DNA from: Labilibaculum sp.
GTDB lineage: Bacteria > Bacteroidota > Bacteroidia > Bacteroidales > Marinifilaceae
DNA: 64,000 nucleotides
Direction: 5' to 3'
NCBI GenBank assembly: GCA_016342745.1
Contig: JAEINT010000010.1
Span: 62,001-126,000 of the forward strand
Below are positions 24,685-32,700 of the stretch, in pieces. Position 1 is the stretch's first letter; every line of letters begins with the position of its first letter. A program made the position numbers and the translations under genes. The notes under the pieces were generated by a model, which ran no database searches, was not told the origin of the DNA, and saw only the letters and a list, made by a program, of their open reading frames with translations.

Positions 24685-25554
24685 TTAATTTAAGATTCCA
24701 TCACCTAAAAAGCGTTTAAACTTTGCAGGATTTCCATTTTCATCTCCAGTGAATAACCAAAACAACATGCCTGCATCCGAGATATCGGCTTTGCCAGTTT
24801 CGTGTGCTTGTGCTCTTTTGTACAAAAAGCGAACGCCCTCGTCTTGATGGTCGCGCATCCAATACCAAGGAGAAAAATCCTTGCCTGAACACCACAACAC
24901 ATCTGGATTACCACAAGCATTTTGGTCTATAATTTTATGATATTGAATTCTGTTACCGCAAAGTTCCTGAATATCGCTCCATGTATGATGCCAATCTCTG
25001 CGAGTTTCATTTTCATTAAAACCGCTGTGCGAAACAAGTTTTACATGCTTAAGCGCCTCTAATCCGCCCATATCAATTGCTTTTTTTACTGCTTGATAAA
25101 CAAACTCAGATAGGCCTGCATGAATAAAGTAAAGAGGATTATCGGCGGTAGATAAGGCTATTTCAGAGGCTAAATTTGTTTTAGCCTCCTCCAATTGTGT
25201 TGTAACATCATAAAAATTGTCTGCATTAAAATGCCATCTGCTGATTGCACCATCACAACTTATCTTATTTTGATTTTCGCTATCTGACCCGGCAGGAGCA
25301 TCAATAATATTATTGTATGAACAATGCACCAATTTATCCTGAAGCTGAAGCTTGGCAATAATTGCCAGACTTGCCGCACTTGCACCCCAATCATCAGGGT
25401 CGCCAATTGGCCATTTGTACTGATGATCAGGAGCACTGTTTCCATCGAAACTAATTGCAATACGATTGTTGTTGTAATCCCATGCTTGCGCAAAACTACT
25501 GATACAAGATAGTTGAATGCAAAAGACGATTATTAATAAGACCTTAAACTTCAT
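24685..25554 (-). CDS. Secreted protein resembling the nucleoside-hydrolase fold
   Basis: The 289-residue protein has a signal peptide ending in SSFAQ. The segment RIAISFDGNSAPDHQYKWPIGDPDDWGASAASLAIIAKL resembles the Asp-rich N-terminal region of inosine-uridine nucleoside hydrolases (DTDPGxDD), but not closely enough to assign a substrate. Other conserved-looking parts are VSHSGFNEN, DQNACGNPDVLWCSGKDFSPWYWMRDH and DISDAGMLFWLFTGDENG. It lies after the GH3 gene on the same strand, separated by an 88-base spacer with an inverted repeat, so a role in carbohydrate use is an inference. Confidence 0.55.
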   Translation of the reverse strand: MKFKVLLIIVFCIQLSCISSFAQAWDYNNNRIAISFDGNSAPDHQYKWPIGDPDDWGASAASLAIIAKLQLQDKLVHCSYNNIIDAPAGSDSENQNKISCDGAISRWHFNADNFYDVTTQLEEAKTNLASEIALSTADNPLYFIHAGLSEFVYQAVKKAIDMGGLEALKHVKLVSHSGFNENETRRDWHHTWSDIQELCGNRIQYHKIIDQNACGNPDVLWCSGKDFSPWYWMRDHQDEGVRFLYKRAQAHETGKADISDAGMLFWLFTGDENGNPAKFKRFLGDGILN

Positions 25555-25594
25555 TTTTTATATTTCTTATAATTATTTGACTATGTATTAATAA

Positions 25595-25628
25595 GTTGAT
25601 CAAGTATAATATATTACACTTGATCAAC
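25595..25628. repeat. Inverted repeat with two TTGATCAA palindromes
   Basis: GTTGATCAAGT (25595-25605) and its complement (25618-25628) flank a 12-base AT loop. Each arm itself contains the palindrome TTGATCAA; the two are 24 bases apart. It can be an RNA hairpin between the GH3 gene and the gene after it, or a paired DNA operator. Confidence 0.55.
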
Positions 25629-25642
25629 CGCCTATGAATTAA

Positions 25643-28210
25643 TCACTTACTCGGATAAACCGTATATTCTTTCGAACCACCCGGAGGGTAGATTGTAATT
25701 GACTTTAACTCAACTTCTCCTTCTAATATTTGTGCATTAATATTTTGTTCTACACCATATTCGGGAGGAATAGGGATCTTAATTTTCAACTTGCCTTTAG
25801 CTTTTACATCTGATTTATTCAGTTTATAAGTATCAATATTGTTACCCAGTATGGATAACTTAAAGATGGCTTCCCTGCTTTTTACCTCATAATTAACAAC
25901 TGCATCCCATGTATTCACATAGAAACCGGGATCTGTGAAGGTGGTTTTAAATATTAGCCCTTCTGCTTTTTTCTCCTCTGTTTTTTCTGCTTTCAGAAAA
26001 GACTTATCTGCATAGATAGCATCCCATTTTTTAGCACGCAAAGGGTCGTTTGCATCGAACCAAGCACTTTTGTTTTCAATATTTACAGGGGTTAAAGCAC
26101 CACTTCCTACTTTAATTGTTTTGCTTAGGCTGATGTTTTCTGATGAGTTACCCACTAAAATATCAAATTTGCCTTTGTATACTTCAAACTGCGCATTGAT
26201 GGTGTCGTAGTAAGCAAAAGCTTCATAAGGCACATCCAACATTACCTTTTTTGTTTCACCAGCTTTTACATTCACACGTTTAAAGGCTTTCAGAGCTTTC
26301 TGAGGCACTTTCGTTTTCGAACTTAAATCTTTGATGTAAAGCTGAACCACCTCGTCACCATCATGTGCTCCAGTGTTATTTACATCAACGCTTACTTTCA
26401 TTCGTTGGCCTGAATTTAATGCCGTTTTATCCAGCTGAAGGTTTGCCATTTCGAAATTCGTATAGCTCAATCCATAACCAAACGGGTAAAGAGGTTTACC
26501 TTTAAAATACATATAGGTGCGGTTGTTCTTGATATTGTAATCGTGCATATCGGGTAAATCCTCGTGTGAGGTATACCAAGTAGAATTCAACTTACCACCA
26601 GGGTTTACCTTTCCAAACAAAACATTGGCAAGAGCAGTTCCTTGTTCCTGACCATTAGGCCACATACACACAATGCCTGGAATGTGCTCTTGTGCCCATG
26701 GGATAGCGGTAGGACCACTTGGCACCAATACAACAACTACGTTCTTGTTCACACGGTAAATTTCCTCAATCAATCGCTGTTGAATGCCTGGGAGAGCAAG
26801 GGATTGACGGTCTACATTCTCGGTAGAAGTACCTTCGTCGTTGCCCATTACTACAATAGCTAATTCTGCTTCTTTTGCAGCTATCACGGCTTCACGAAAT
26901 TTCGACCTGTCATCATTAGCATCTGCTATAGCGCAGCCTTCTTTGTACACAATTTTTGCATTAGTGGCTGCTCTGATACCGTCTAGCGGACTTACTTTAC
27001 TTTGCGGATGTCCGGAGTAAATACCCAACCAACAATGGTCGGCAAATGGTCCCACTACAGCAATTGATTTATAGTCTTTTTTCAATGGCAAAACACCATC
27101 GTTTTTCAGCAAAACCATGGATTGTTCTGCTGCCTTACGAGCCAGCTTTTTATGTGCATCACATTCTAGTACTGATTCTGGAATATTTGCCCAAGGGCTT
27201 AACTTTTTATCATCAAAATCGCCTGTCATAAATCGCAATCGCAATAAACGAGCTACGGCAATATCCAGTTCTTTTTCGGTTATCAAGCCTTGCTCAATAG
27301 CGCCTTTCAAACCTTTTACCATTTTTGAAGCATTCGGGCGAAAACATTCTTGGTCGCAAGAGGCTTTGATAGCCATTGATGCAGCTATTTCGTAACTGTC
27401 TACTAACTTCTTGTAGTCTTTGTGGCCACCTATGTCACCCCAGTCGGCTATCACATAACCTTTGAAACCCCATTCATCACGTAGTACATCTTGTAGCAAC
27501 CATTTATTGGTAGAACAAGGCACACCGTTTAGTCCGTTTAGTGCGGTCATAATTCCAGCTGCTTCTTCATCGGTAACCATTGACTTGTAAGCTGGAAAAT
27601 AATATTCGCGTAGGTCTTTTTCGGATATATTTGAGTAGATATTTTCGCGACGAAACTCTACGTTATTGGCCACAAAATGCTTTACTGTTGTTACTGTTTT
27701 TAGGTATTTATCATCGTTGCCCTGCATGCCACGCACATACATACGTACCATTTCGGTCATCAAAAATGGGTCTTCGCTATAGCACTCTCCATTACGTCCC
27801 CAACGTGGGTCGCGTGCCATATTTACGGTTGGCGAAAACATCATCACCTCTTTTTTGCCCATATTTTTTAAGGCACGAGCTTCGTTAGAAATCGCAGTAG
27901 CCACTTCGTGCATTAGCTCAGGATTCCATGTAGCTCCCATTGCAATGTTTTGCGGAAAAGAAGTTGCTCCCCAGCCAATAATACCGTGCAAAGCTTCTCC
28001 ATACCACATATAAGAAGGAATACCCAAACGCTCTATAGCCGGGATATCGGAGCTACATTGGCTCATTTTTTCTTCTAATGTCATCTTCGACAATAAATCT
28101 TTTACCCGCTCATCAACAGGTGCATTGGGATCTTTCCATACCTGAGCATTTAACATCAAAATACTTGTCAGAAGGACTAATAAACTGCTAATAATCTTTT
28201 TGTTTGCCAT
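25643..28210 (-). CDS. Glycoside hydrolase family 3 enzyme (beta-glucosidase/xylosidase type)
   Basis: This 855-residue secreted enzyme (signal peptide to about residue 22) has the GH3 N-terminal barrel with FSPTVNMARDPRWGRNGE, KHFVANN and the nucleophile Asp256 in YVIADWGD, then the alpha/beta sandwich domain (SMVLLKNDGVLPLKK, VVMGNDEGTSTENVDRQSLALPG) and a fibronectin-III-like domain (VSVDVNNTGAHDGDEVVQLYI). About 130 residues of unassigned sequence follow at the C-terminus. The overall type is closest to plant-like beta-xylosidases, but beta-glucosidase activity is equally possible. The divergent regulator gene at 28475 may control it. Confidence 0.92.
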   Translation of the reverse strand: MANKKIISSLLVLLTSILMLNAQVWKDPNAPVDERVKDLLSKMTLEEKMSQCSSDIPAIERLGIPSYMWYGEALHGIIGWGATSFPQNIAMGATWNPELMHEVATAISNEARALKNMGKKEVMMFSPTVNMARDPRWGRNGECYSEDPFLMTEMVRMYVRGMQGNDDKYLKTVTTVKHFVANNVEFRRENIYSNISEKDLREYYFPAYKSMVTDEEAAGIMTALNGLNGVPCSTNKWLLQDVLRDEWGFKGYVIADWGDIGGHKDYKKLVDSYEIAASMAIKASCDQECFRPNASKMVKGLKGAIEQGLITEKELDIAVARLLRLRFMTGDFDDKKLSPWANIPESVLECDAHKKLARKAAEQSMVLLKNDGVLPLKKDYKSIAVVGPFADHCWLGIYSGHPQSKVSPLDGIRAATNAKIVYKEGCAIADANDDRSKFREAVIAAKEAELAIVVMGNDEGTSTENVDRQSLALPGIQQRLIEEIYRVNKNVVVVLVPSGPTAIPWAQEHIPGIVCMWPNGQEQGTALANVLFGKVNPGGKLNSTWYTSHEDLPDMHDYNIKNNRTYMYFKGKPLYPFGYGLSYTNFEMANLQLDKTALNSGQRMKVSVDVNNTGAHDGDEVVQLYIKDLSSKTKVPQKALKAFKRVNVKAGETKKVMLDVPYEAFAYYDTINAQFEVYKGKFDILVGNSSENISLSKTIKVGSGALTPVNIENKSAWFDANDPLRAKKWDAIYADKSFLKAEKTEEKKAEGLIFKTTFTDPGFYVNTWDAVVNYEVKSREAIFKLSILGNNIDTYKLNKSDVKAKGKLKIKIPIPPEYGVEQNINAQILEGEVELKSITIYPPGGSKEYTVYPSK

Positions 28211-28460
28211 CTCATTTAATTTCTGATAAACCTACTGTGTTTGCTTTCTTATTTATTGATAAGATTTTTACTGTGTTGGTATTGTTTACTACAATAGTAC
28301 AGACAATGTCAATCGAAAATGGAATAATTTACTCCATTTTGTGTTCCGAAACGGCAACTGCAACGGTGATTTAACGGTTAAATGTGGTCGTATAAGGATA
28401 TCAAAATCAGCAATGTGATTGATTTTGAAATAGAATGCGTGGATTAGAGAAAAAACGTGT

Positions 28461-28468
28461 TATTTTTG
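28461..28468 (+). promoter_or_regulatory. Possible -7 element; leaderless transcript of the regulator gene
   Basis: TATTTTTG matches TAnnTTTG and ends only six bases before the ATG at 28475, which would place the transcript start at or very near the start codon. No -33 TTTG is visible at the usual distance. Confidence 0.35.
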
Positions 28469-28474
28469 TGTGGT

Positions 28475-29650
28475 ATGATAAATAAAAACGAAGAAAAATT
28501 CATTGAAGAGGCACTGAATCGCATCTGTTCGCATAAGCTGTTTGTAAACTCACCAACTAATAGTAGCCTGCTAAAATACCTCGTTGAAAAGGCAATAGCA
28601 AAAGAGGAAATAAACGAGATTACAATTGGCAGTGAACTTTATGGAATTGACTATTCGGAAAACAAGAGTAACAGTACTGTTCGCTCGTATATGTACAAGC
28701 TTCGCAGTAAGCTCGCAGATTACTATAAGGATGCAGGGGCCAATGAGTCTTTGCTATTCGAAATTAGCAAGGGGCAGTGTAATCTAAGTTTTTTATCACC
28801 TACAGAATATCATAAATCAAGAGGAGAAAAGGGCAACACAGTTACTATCCCGATAAAATATCTTAAAATTCTATCGGGTGCGTTATTGTTGGTAATTCTG
28901 AGCTTTATTCTTGTGAAAACAATTGTTGATAAACCCAATTTTGTTTGGGCGTCTTATTTTGAATCGAATTCGGATAACCTTCTTGTTGTATCTGATCAAT
29001 TTGTAGTAGGAGAGACCTTTCCCGATGGCAAGGAGCGTGCAGTTTTGTATCATGAAATAAACAACAACAACGATTTTATTAAATACAGCCAGCAACATCC
29101 TGAGAAAAGCGTACAACTTACTGATTACACTTTGATGTCGAAAATGGCACCTTATACAGTCAATGTGTTAAGTGAGTGGTTTGCAGTAAATTATAGTAGT
29201 TTCGATCTTAAGTTGGAAAGCAAGCTTAGCTACGATGATGCGCGAAATCATAACATTCTGTTTGTTGGGCAATATAAAACCATGAACTTATCGAAATCCT
29301 TATTTTTAAAGGACAGTAAAGTGTTTGCAACTTTTAATGATGGTTTTAAATACAATAATGGAAGTGTCGCAAAAGTGTACAACACTCGCTTTGGTGAAAA
29401 TCAGAAAGTGGAATATGCAATGGTTTCTTTCAATCCACTAAGCAATGGCAAAAATGCCTTGTATTTTGTATCGAACAATGATATTGGTGTTATGGCAACG
29501 GTTAGGAAGTTTACGGATGAAAAATGGTTGAAAGAATTTGCCAAACAACTTCCAGATGAGTCGATACATTTTAATGCTTTGTTTGAGGTGAGTGGATTGC
29601 AACGAACTGATGTTAGCTGTGAATTGGTAGAGTTAGAGGTGTTGAAGTAA
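28475..29650 (+). CDS. Membrane-anchored winged-helix regulator (ToxR-like layout)
   Basis: The 391-residue protein, started at MINKNEEKF, has an N-terminal DNA-binding-like domain (about 1-105) with the ITIGSELYGIDYSENKSNSTVRSYMYKLRSKLADYY helix pattern typical of OmpR-type winged helices, one transmembrane segment (about 132-153, LSGALLLVILSFILVKTIV) and a C-terminal domain of about 235 residues that would lie outside the membrane. This layout suggests a one-component sensor that binds a ligand outside and DNA inside. It is divergent from the GH3 gene, its likely target. The first six codons of the longer frame look noncoding. Confidence 0.65.
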   Translation: MINKNEEKFIEEALNRICSHKLFVNSPTNSSLLKYLVEKAIAKEEINEITIGSELYGIDYSENKSNSTVRSYMYKLRSKLADYYKDAGANESLLFEISKGQCNLSFLSPTEYHKSRGEKGNTVTIPIKYLKILSGALLLVILSFILVKTIVDKPNFVWASYFESNSDNLLVVSDQFVVGETFPDGKERAVLYHEINNNNDFIKYSQQHPEKSVQLTDYTLMSKMAPYTVNVLSEWFAVNYSSFDLKLESKLSYDDARNHNILFVGQYKTMNLSKSLFLKDSKVFATFNDGFKYNNGSVAKVYNTRFGENQKVEYAMVSFNPLSNGKNALYFVSNNDIGVMATVRKFTDEKWLKEFAKQLPDESIHFNALFEVSGLQRTDVSCELVELEVLK

Positions 29651-29769
29651 GGTTTGTCTATTGTACAATTTGGTATTCTTTGTGGTGATCGTTTTTAATG
29701 GATAGTGTAATTATTTCCTTTGTGTTCTTCGTGATATCCTTCGTTTTTTTTGCGGTTATACCTTTTATT

Positions 29770-30032
29770 TTGTCCTCAAGTCGGACGGACTTTTACTTTT
29801 TATTCATTCATAATTTTAACGGGCATTCATGATCTCACTTCGATCGGTACATTGATTAAAAGTAAACAAAAATCTAGGAGAGAGCCCTCGGTGACCCATT
29901 ACGGCTCAATGATGAAAAGAAATAATAGTGTAGTTCGTTCCTCACTCCACAGGATTTCTTTTTTGTCATCATTTTCACCTATGGGTTCCCCACCTGCGTT
30001 ACTTATTCCATCCTAGCTTGAAAGGATCGTGC
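29770..30032. repeat. Direct repeat copy A of the CCTCAAGTCGGACGGAC element
   Basis: This copy runs from TTGTCCTCAAGTCGGACGGAC to TAGCTTGAAAGGAT and is nearly identical to copy B at 30130-30400, apart from scattered substitutions and an 18-base insertion in B. A more diverged relative starts at about 24364. Confidence 0.85.
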
Positions 30033-30129
30033 ATCTTATTAATTTGTGTTCTTCGGGATATCCTTCGTTTATCTTGGTGGTTAAACTTTTCTCTGTGTTA
30101 CTCAGTGTACTCTGTGGTGAACTTTTGCT

Positions 30130-30400
30130 TTGTCCTCAAGTCGGACGGACTTTTACTTTTTATTCATTCATAATTTTCACGGGTATTCATGATCTCACTT
30201 CGATCGGTACATTGATGAAAAGTAAACAATCCCGAAAGCTTTCGGGACTAGGAGAGAGCCCTCGGTGACCCATCACGGATTAATGATGAAAAGAAATAAT
30301 AGTGCAGTTCGTTCCTCACTCCACAGGATTTCTTTTTTGTCATCATTTTCACTTATGGGTTCCCCACCTGCGTTACTCATTCCAAATTAGCTTGAATGGA
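30130..30400. repeat. Direct repeat copy B, with inserted 18-bp palindrome
   Basis: Same element as copy A. At 30230-30247 it carries the perfect palindrome TCCCGAAAGCTTTCGGGA where copy A has plain sequence, so the palindrome looks like a later insertion or a variable cassette. Confidence 0.85.
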
Positions 30401-30597
30401 TAGTACAATTAATTTCCTTTTTTTCTCTGTGTTACTTTGTGCTCTCAGTGGTGATGATTTTTATCGTTTATAATTCTTGTGGTAGGCTATCGCTCTTTAA
30501 TTGAGTTTTTTTCTTTGTGTTACTTCGTGATATCCTTCGTTAAGCTTTGTGGTTAAACTTTTTTCTCTGTCTTACTCTTGGTTAAGCTTTTAAAAAT

Positions 30598-31491
30598 TTA
30601 ATCGTTCAGCACTTTCTTTCGGAGTTCGTTGGGTGATTTTCCGGTAAGTTGCTTGAATTTTTGGTTGAAGTAAACAATAGAGGTGTAGCCACATTCGTAG
30701 CCAATTTCTTTTATGGACATCTGAGTGTTGCAAATTAATTTCTGTGCCAAATTAATGCGCATGTAATTAAGGTAAACTGAGAAGGTAACATTGGTTTGCT
30801 TCTTAAAAAATCTGCAAAAAGAGGAGGGAGTCATGTTCAAGCGTTCCGCACAGGCCTTAATATCAATTTCCGATTTAAAATTCTGCATAATGTAATGGTG
30901 CACTTCTCTCATTTTATCAGATTTGAAGCTAAATTCTCTGTTGGCATAATTGGTAGAGGCCAATTCTTCGAAATTGCTTAGCTGAATTTTATCCAAAACC
31001 CGTATGAGTGTCAACAGCTGCTCTATTGGTTTCTGATTTACCATTGCTAGAAGATCTGCTGCAATCTCTTCTTTTTGCGTGCCTGTTATTTTAATGCCTC
31101 TTTCGGCTTTTTGTAGAATGGTTCTCACCGTTTGCAATTCGGGAATATCGATGAATTGCGTTCCAAAAACACTTTTTCGAAACTGCACATAAATCGATTC
31201 ACAAGTGTCCTCATTGTCTTTCTTTGTGAAATGTGGATCGGAAATCCAGGCATGGGGCAGGTTTGCTCCTAACAAAACCAAATCTCCCTCGGTAAATTCT
31301 TCGAAATGATTTCCAACCATGCGAGTGCCATATCCTTTTGTAATGAGTAATAGCTCAAATTCAGGATGATAGTGCCAAGGCCTTGCGAAAAATGAATCTC
31401 TGTATTTTCCCACTTTAAAGGATGATTTCTCAGCTACAGCAACATTTTCCAGCTCAACAGAAAGTAGTCTATTATCTCTTTTTTTATTCAT
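30598..31491 (-). CDS. AraC family transcriptional regulator
   Basis: The 297-residue protein has an N-terminal cupin-like sensor domain (ARPWHYHPEFELLLITKGYGTRMVGNH, residues about 36-63) and a C-terminal AraC double helix-turn-helix (about 195-293; LNMTPSSFCRFFKKQT, then IKEIGYECGYTSIVYFNQKFKQLTGKSP). It is divergent from the UroD-type methyltransferase gene, 98 bases away, and is the obvious candidate to control that gene and the GH2 and corrinoid genes after it. The HxH-containing cupin motif suggests sugar sensing as in other AraC proteins. Confidence 0.9.
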   Translation of the reverse strand: MNKKRDNRLLSVELENVAVAEKSSFKVGKYRDSFFARPWHYHPEFELLLITKGYGTRMVGNHFEEFTEGDLVLLGANLPHAWISDPHFTKKDNEDTCESIYVQFRKSVFGTQFIDIPELQTVRTILQKAERGIKITGTQKEEIAADLLAMVNQKPIEQLLTLIRVLDKIQLSNFEELASTNYANREFSFKSDKMREVHHYIMQNFKSEIDIKACAERLNMTPSSFCRFFKKQTNVTFSVYLNYMRINLAQKLICNTQMSIKEIGYECGYTSIVYFNQKFKQLTGKSPNELRKKVLND

Positions 31492-31532
31492 GATGACAAT
31501 ATAGCTAAACTATTGACAAAATAGAATAAATA

Positions 31533-31558
31533 TTTACGCACTCGTTAGCGTAGATTTG
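31533..31558 (+). promoter_or_regulatory. Candidate promoter/operator of the methyltransferase-GH2-corrinoid genes
   Basis: TAGATTTG at 31551-31558 matches the -7 element TAnnTTTG, 32 bases before the ATG. Overlapping it is an inverted repeat TACGC (31534-31538) with GCGTA (31548-31552). No good -33 element is seen, which would fit a promoter needing an activator such as the divergent AraC protein. Confidence 0.45.
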
Positions 31559-31589
31559 CTTGTACTAATAAACCCTAAAAATCAGAACA

Positions 31590-32594
31590 ATGACAAAAAG
31601 AGAAATCATTAAATGTGTATTGGATGGAAATAAACCTCCTTATGTGCCGTGGTCGTTTAAGTTTACCGAAGAACCAAAAGAAATGCTTCAGGCACATTAT
31701 GGTGTTGAAGATTTAGATGTACCTCTTGGAAATCATATTTTGAATTTGGGTAGCGACATTGGCTTTTTTGAGGAAGTAGGACCCGATTTGCATCAGGATG
31801 TTTTTGGCGTTGTTTGGGATCGTTCTATTGATAAAGATATAGGAATGCCAGTTGAGGTATTAATTAAAGAACCTTCAATGGAGGGTGTGGTTTTTCCAGA
31901 TCCTCTTGATCCTCGCTTTTTTGCGAATATTGAGCCAGAAATTGAGAAAAAGCCAGATATGTTCCGTTTGTTTCAAATTGGTTTTAGTTTGTACGAACGT
32001 GCATGGACATTGAGAGGAATCGAAAATCTGTTAATGGATTTTATGATGTATCCTGATTTTGTACATGAATTATTTACAAAAATTGCTGATTACAACATTG
32101 CTCAAATGAAAAAAGCAATGGAGTATGATATTGATGCCATTTATTTTGGTGATGATTGGGGACAGCAAAGCGGTCTTATTTTTGGATATGATATGTGGAA
32201 AGAGTTCGTATATCCACAATTGAAAAGAATGTACAGCTACGCTCGCGAAAATGGTAAATATGTAATGATTCACTCTTGCGGTGATGTGGATGAATTGTTC
32301 CCTGATTTGGTAGAATTGGGCTTGAATAGTTTTAATCCTTTTCAGCCAGAGGTAATGGATATTTACACCATATTACCAGAATATCGTGGTCGTTTAGCGT
32401 TTCACGGAGGGTTATCGATGCAGAAGATTCTTCCTTTTGGAACTGTTGAAGATGTTGAGAACGAATCCAAAAGATTACTTGAATTAGGTAAAGATGGTGG
32501 CTATATTTTCTCTCCATCTCACTCAGTGGAAAGTGATACTTCAAAAGAGAACATTATGAAGTTTATTGAAATGGCACAAGCTCAGTTGAAATAA
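31590..32594 (+). CDS. UroD-type (MtaA/CmuA-like) methyltransferase
   Basis: The 334-residue protein belongs to the uroporphyrinogen decarboxylase superfamily. Rather than haem synthesis, it fits the cobalamin-dependent methyltransferase branch: the zinc-binding His-x-Cys is visible as IHSCGD (His228, Cys230), with YFGDDWGQQ in the barrel and a possible third ligand His311 in SPSHSVESDT. Such enzymes move methyl groups between a corrinoid protein and a methyl donor or acceptor. A corrinoid protein is encoded at 35214, which supports this. The methyl substrate is unknown; the GH2 gene between them suggests a methylated sugar or a glycoside. Confidence 0.78.
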   Translation: MTKREIIKCVLDGNKPPYVPWSFKFTEEPKEMLQAHYGVEDLDVPLGNHILNLGSDIGFFEEVGPDLHQDVFGVVWDRSIDKDIGMPVEVLIKEPSMEGVVFPDPLDPRFFANIEPEIEKKPDMFRLFQIGFSLYERAWTLRGIENLLMDFMMYPDFVHELFTKIADYNIAQMKKAMEYDIDAIYFGDDWGQQSGLIFGYDMWKEFVYPQLKRMYSYARENGKYVMIHSCGDVDELFPDLVELGLNSFNPFQPEVMDIYTILPEYRGRLAFHGGLSMQKILPFGTVEDVENESKRLLELGKDGGYIFSPSHSVESDTSKENIMKFIEMAQAQLK

Positions 32595-32612
32595 GAGATA
32601 GAATGAAATAAT

Positions 32613-32663
32613 CCTAAGAATTTAATTGTCTATTGGTAAAGGTAGGACGATTAAGTTCTTAGG
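32613..32663. repeat. 18-bp stem inverted repeat between methyltransferase and GH2 genes
   Basis: Arms 32613-32630 and 32646-32663 match at 16 of 18 positions, the differences being G-U compatible in RNA on the plus strand, with a 15-base loop. There is no T-run, so it may be a processing or stability hairpin, or a regulatory leader for the GH2 gene, whose start is 37 bases away. Confidence 0.65.
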
Positions 32664-32700
32664 TATAACTCAATATCAGTAATAAGAAAATTACCTGTAG

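Larger units (their letters stand above)
29651..30597. repeat. Repeat island 2
   Basis: About 950 bases with no gene. It consists of two direct copies of an element (29770-30032 and 30130-30400) embedded in phrase-like repeats at 29660-29768, 30040-30129 and 30400-30597 (TTCGTGATATCCTTCGTT, CTCTGTGTTACTCAGTG, TTTGTGGTTAAACTTTT). Small open frames here encode only translated repeat (for example CPQVGRTFTFYSF, twice). Confidence 0.75.

Noticed and set aside
28211-28474. Small regulatory RNA upstream of the GH3 gene
   Set aside because: Only weak dyads are seen and no clear promoter-terminator pair.
29750-30268. CPQVGRTFTFYSF open frames as small genes
   Set aside because: They translate the duplicated noncoding element twice; there are no independent signs of coding and the frame breaks between copies.
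31492-31589. Cobalamin riboswitch ahead of the methyltransferase gene
   Set aside because: The leader is only about 100 bases and lacks any B12-box-like sequence; a full cobalamin riboswitch needs about 200 bases.
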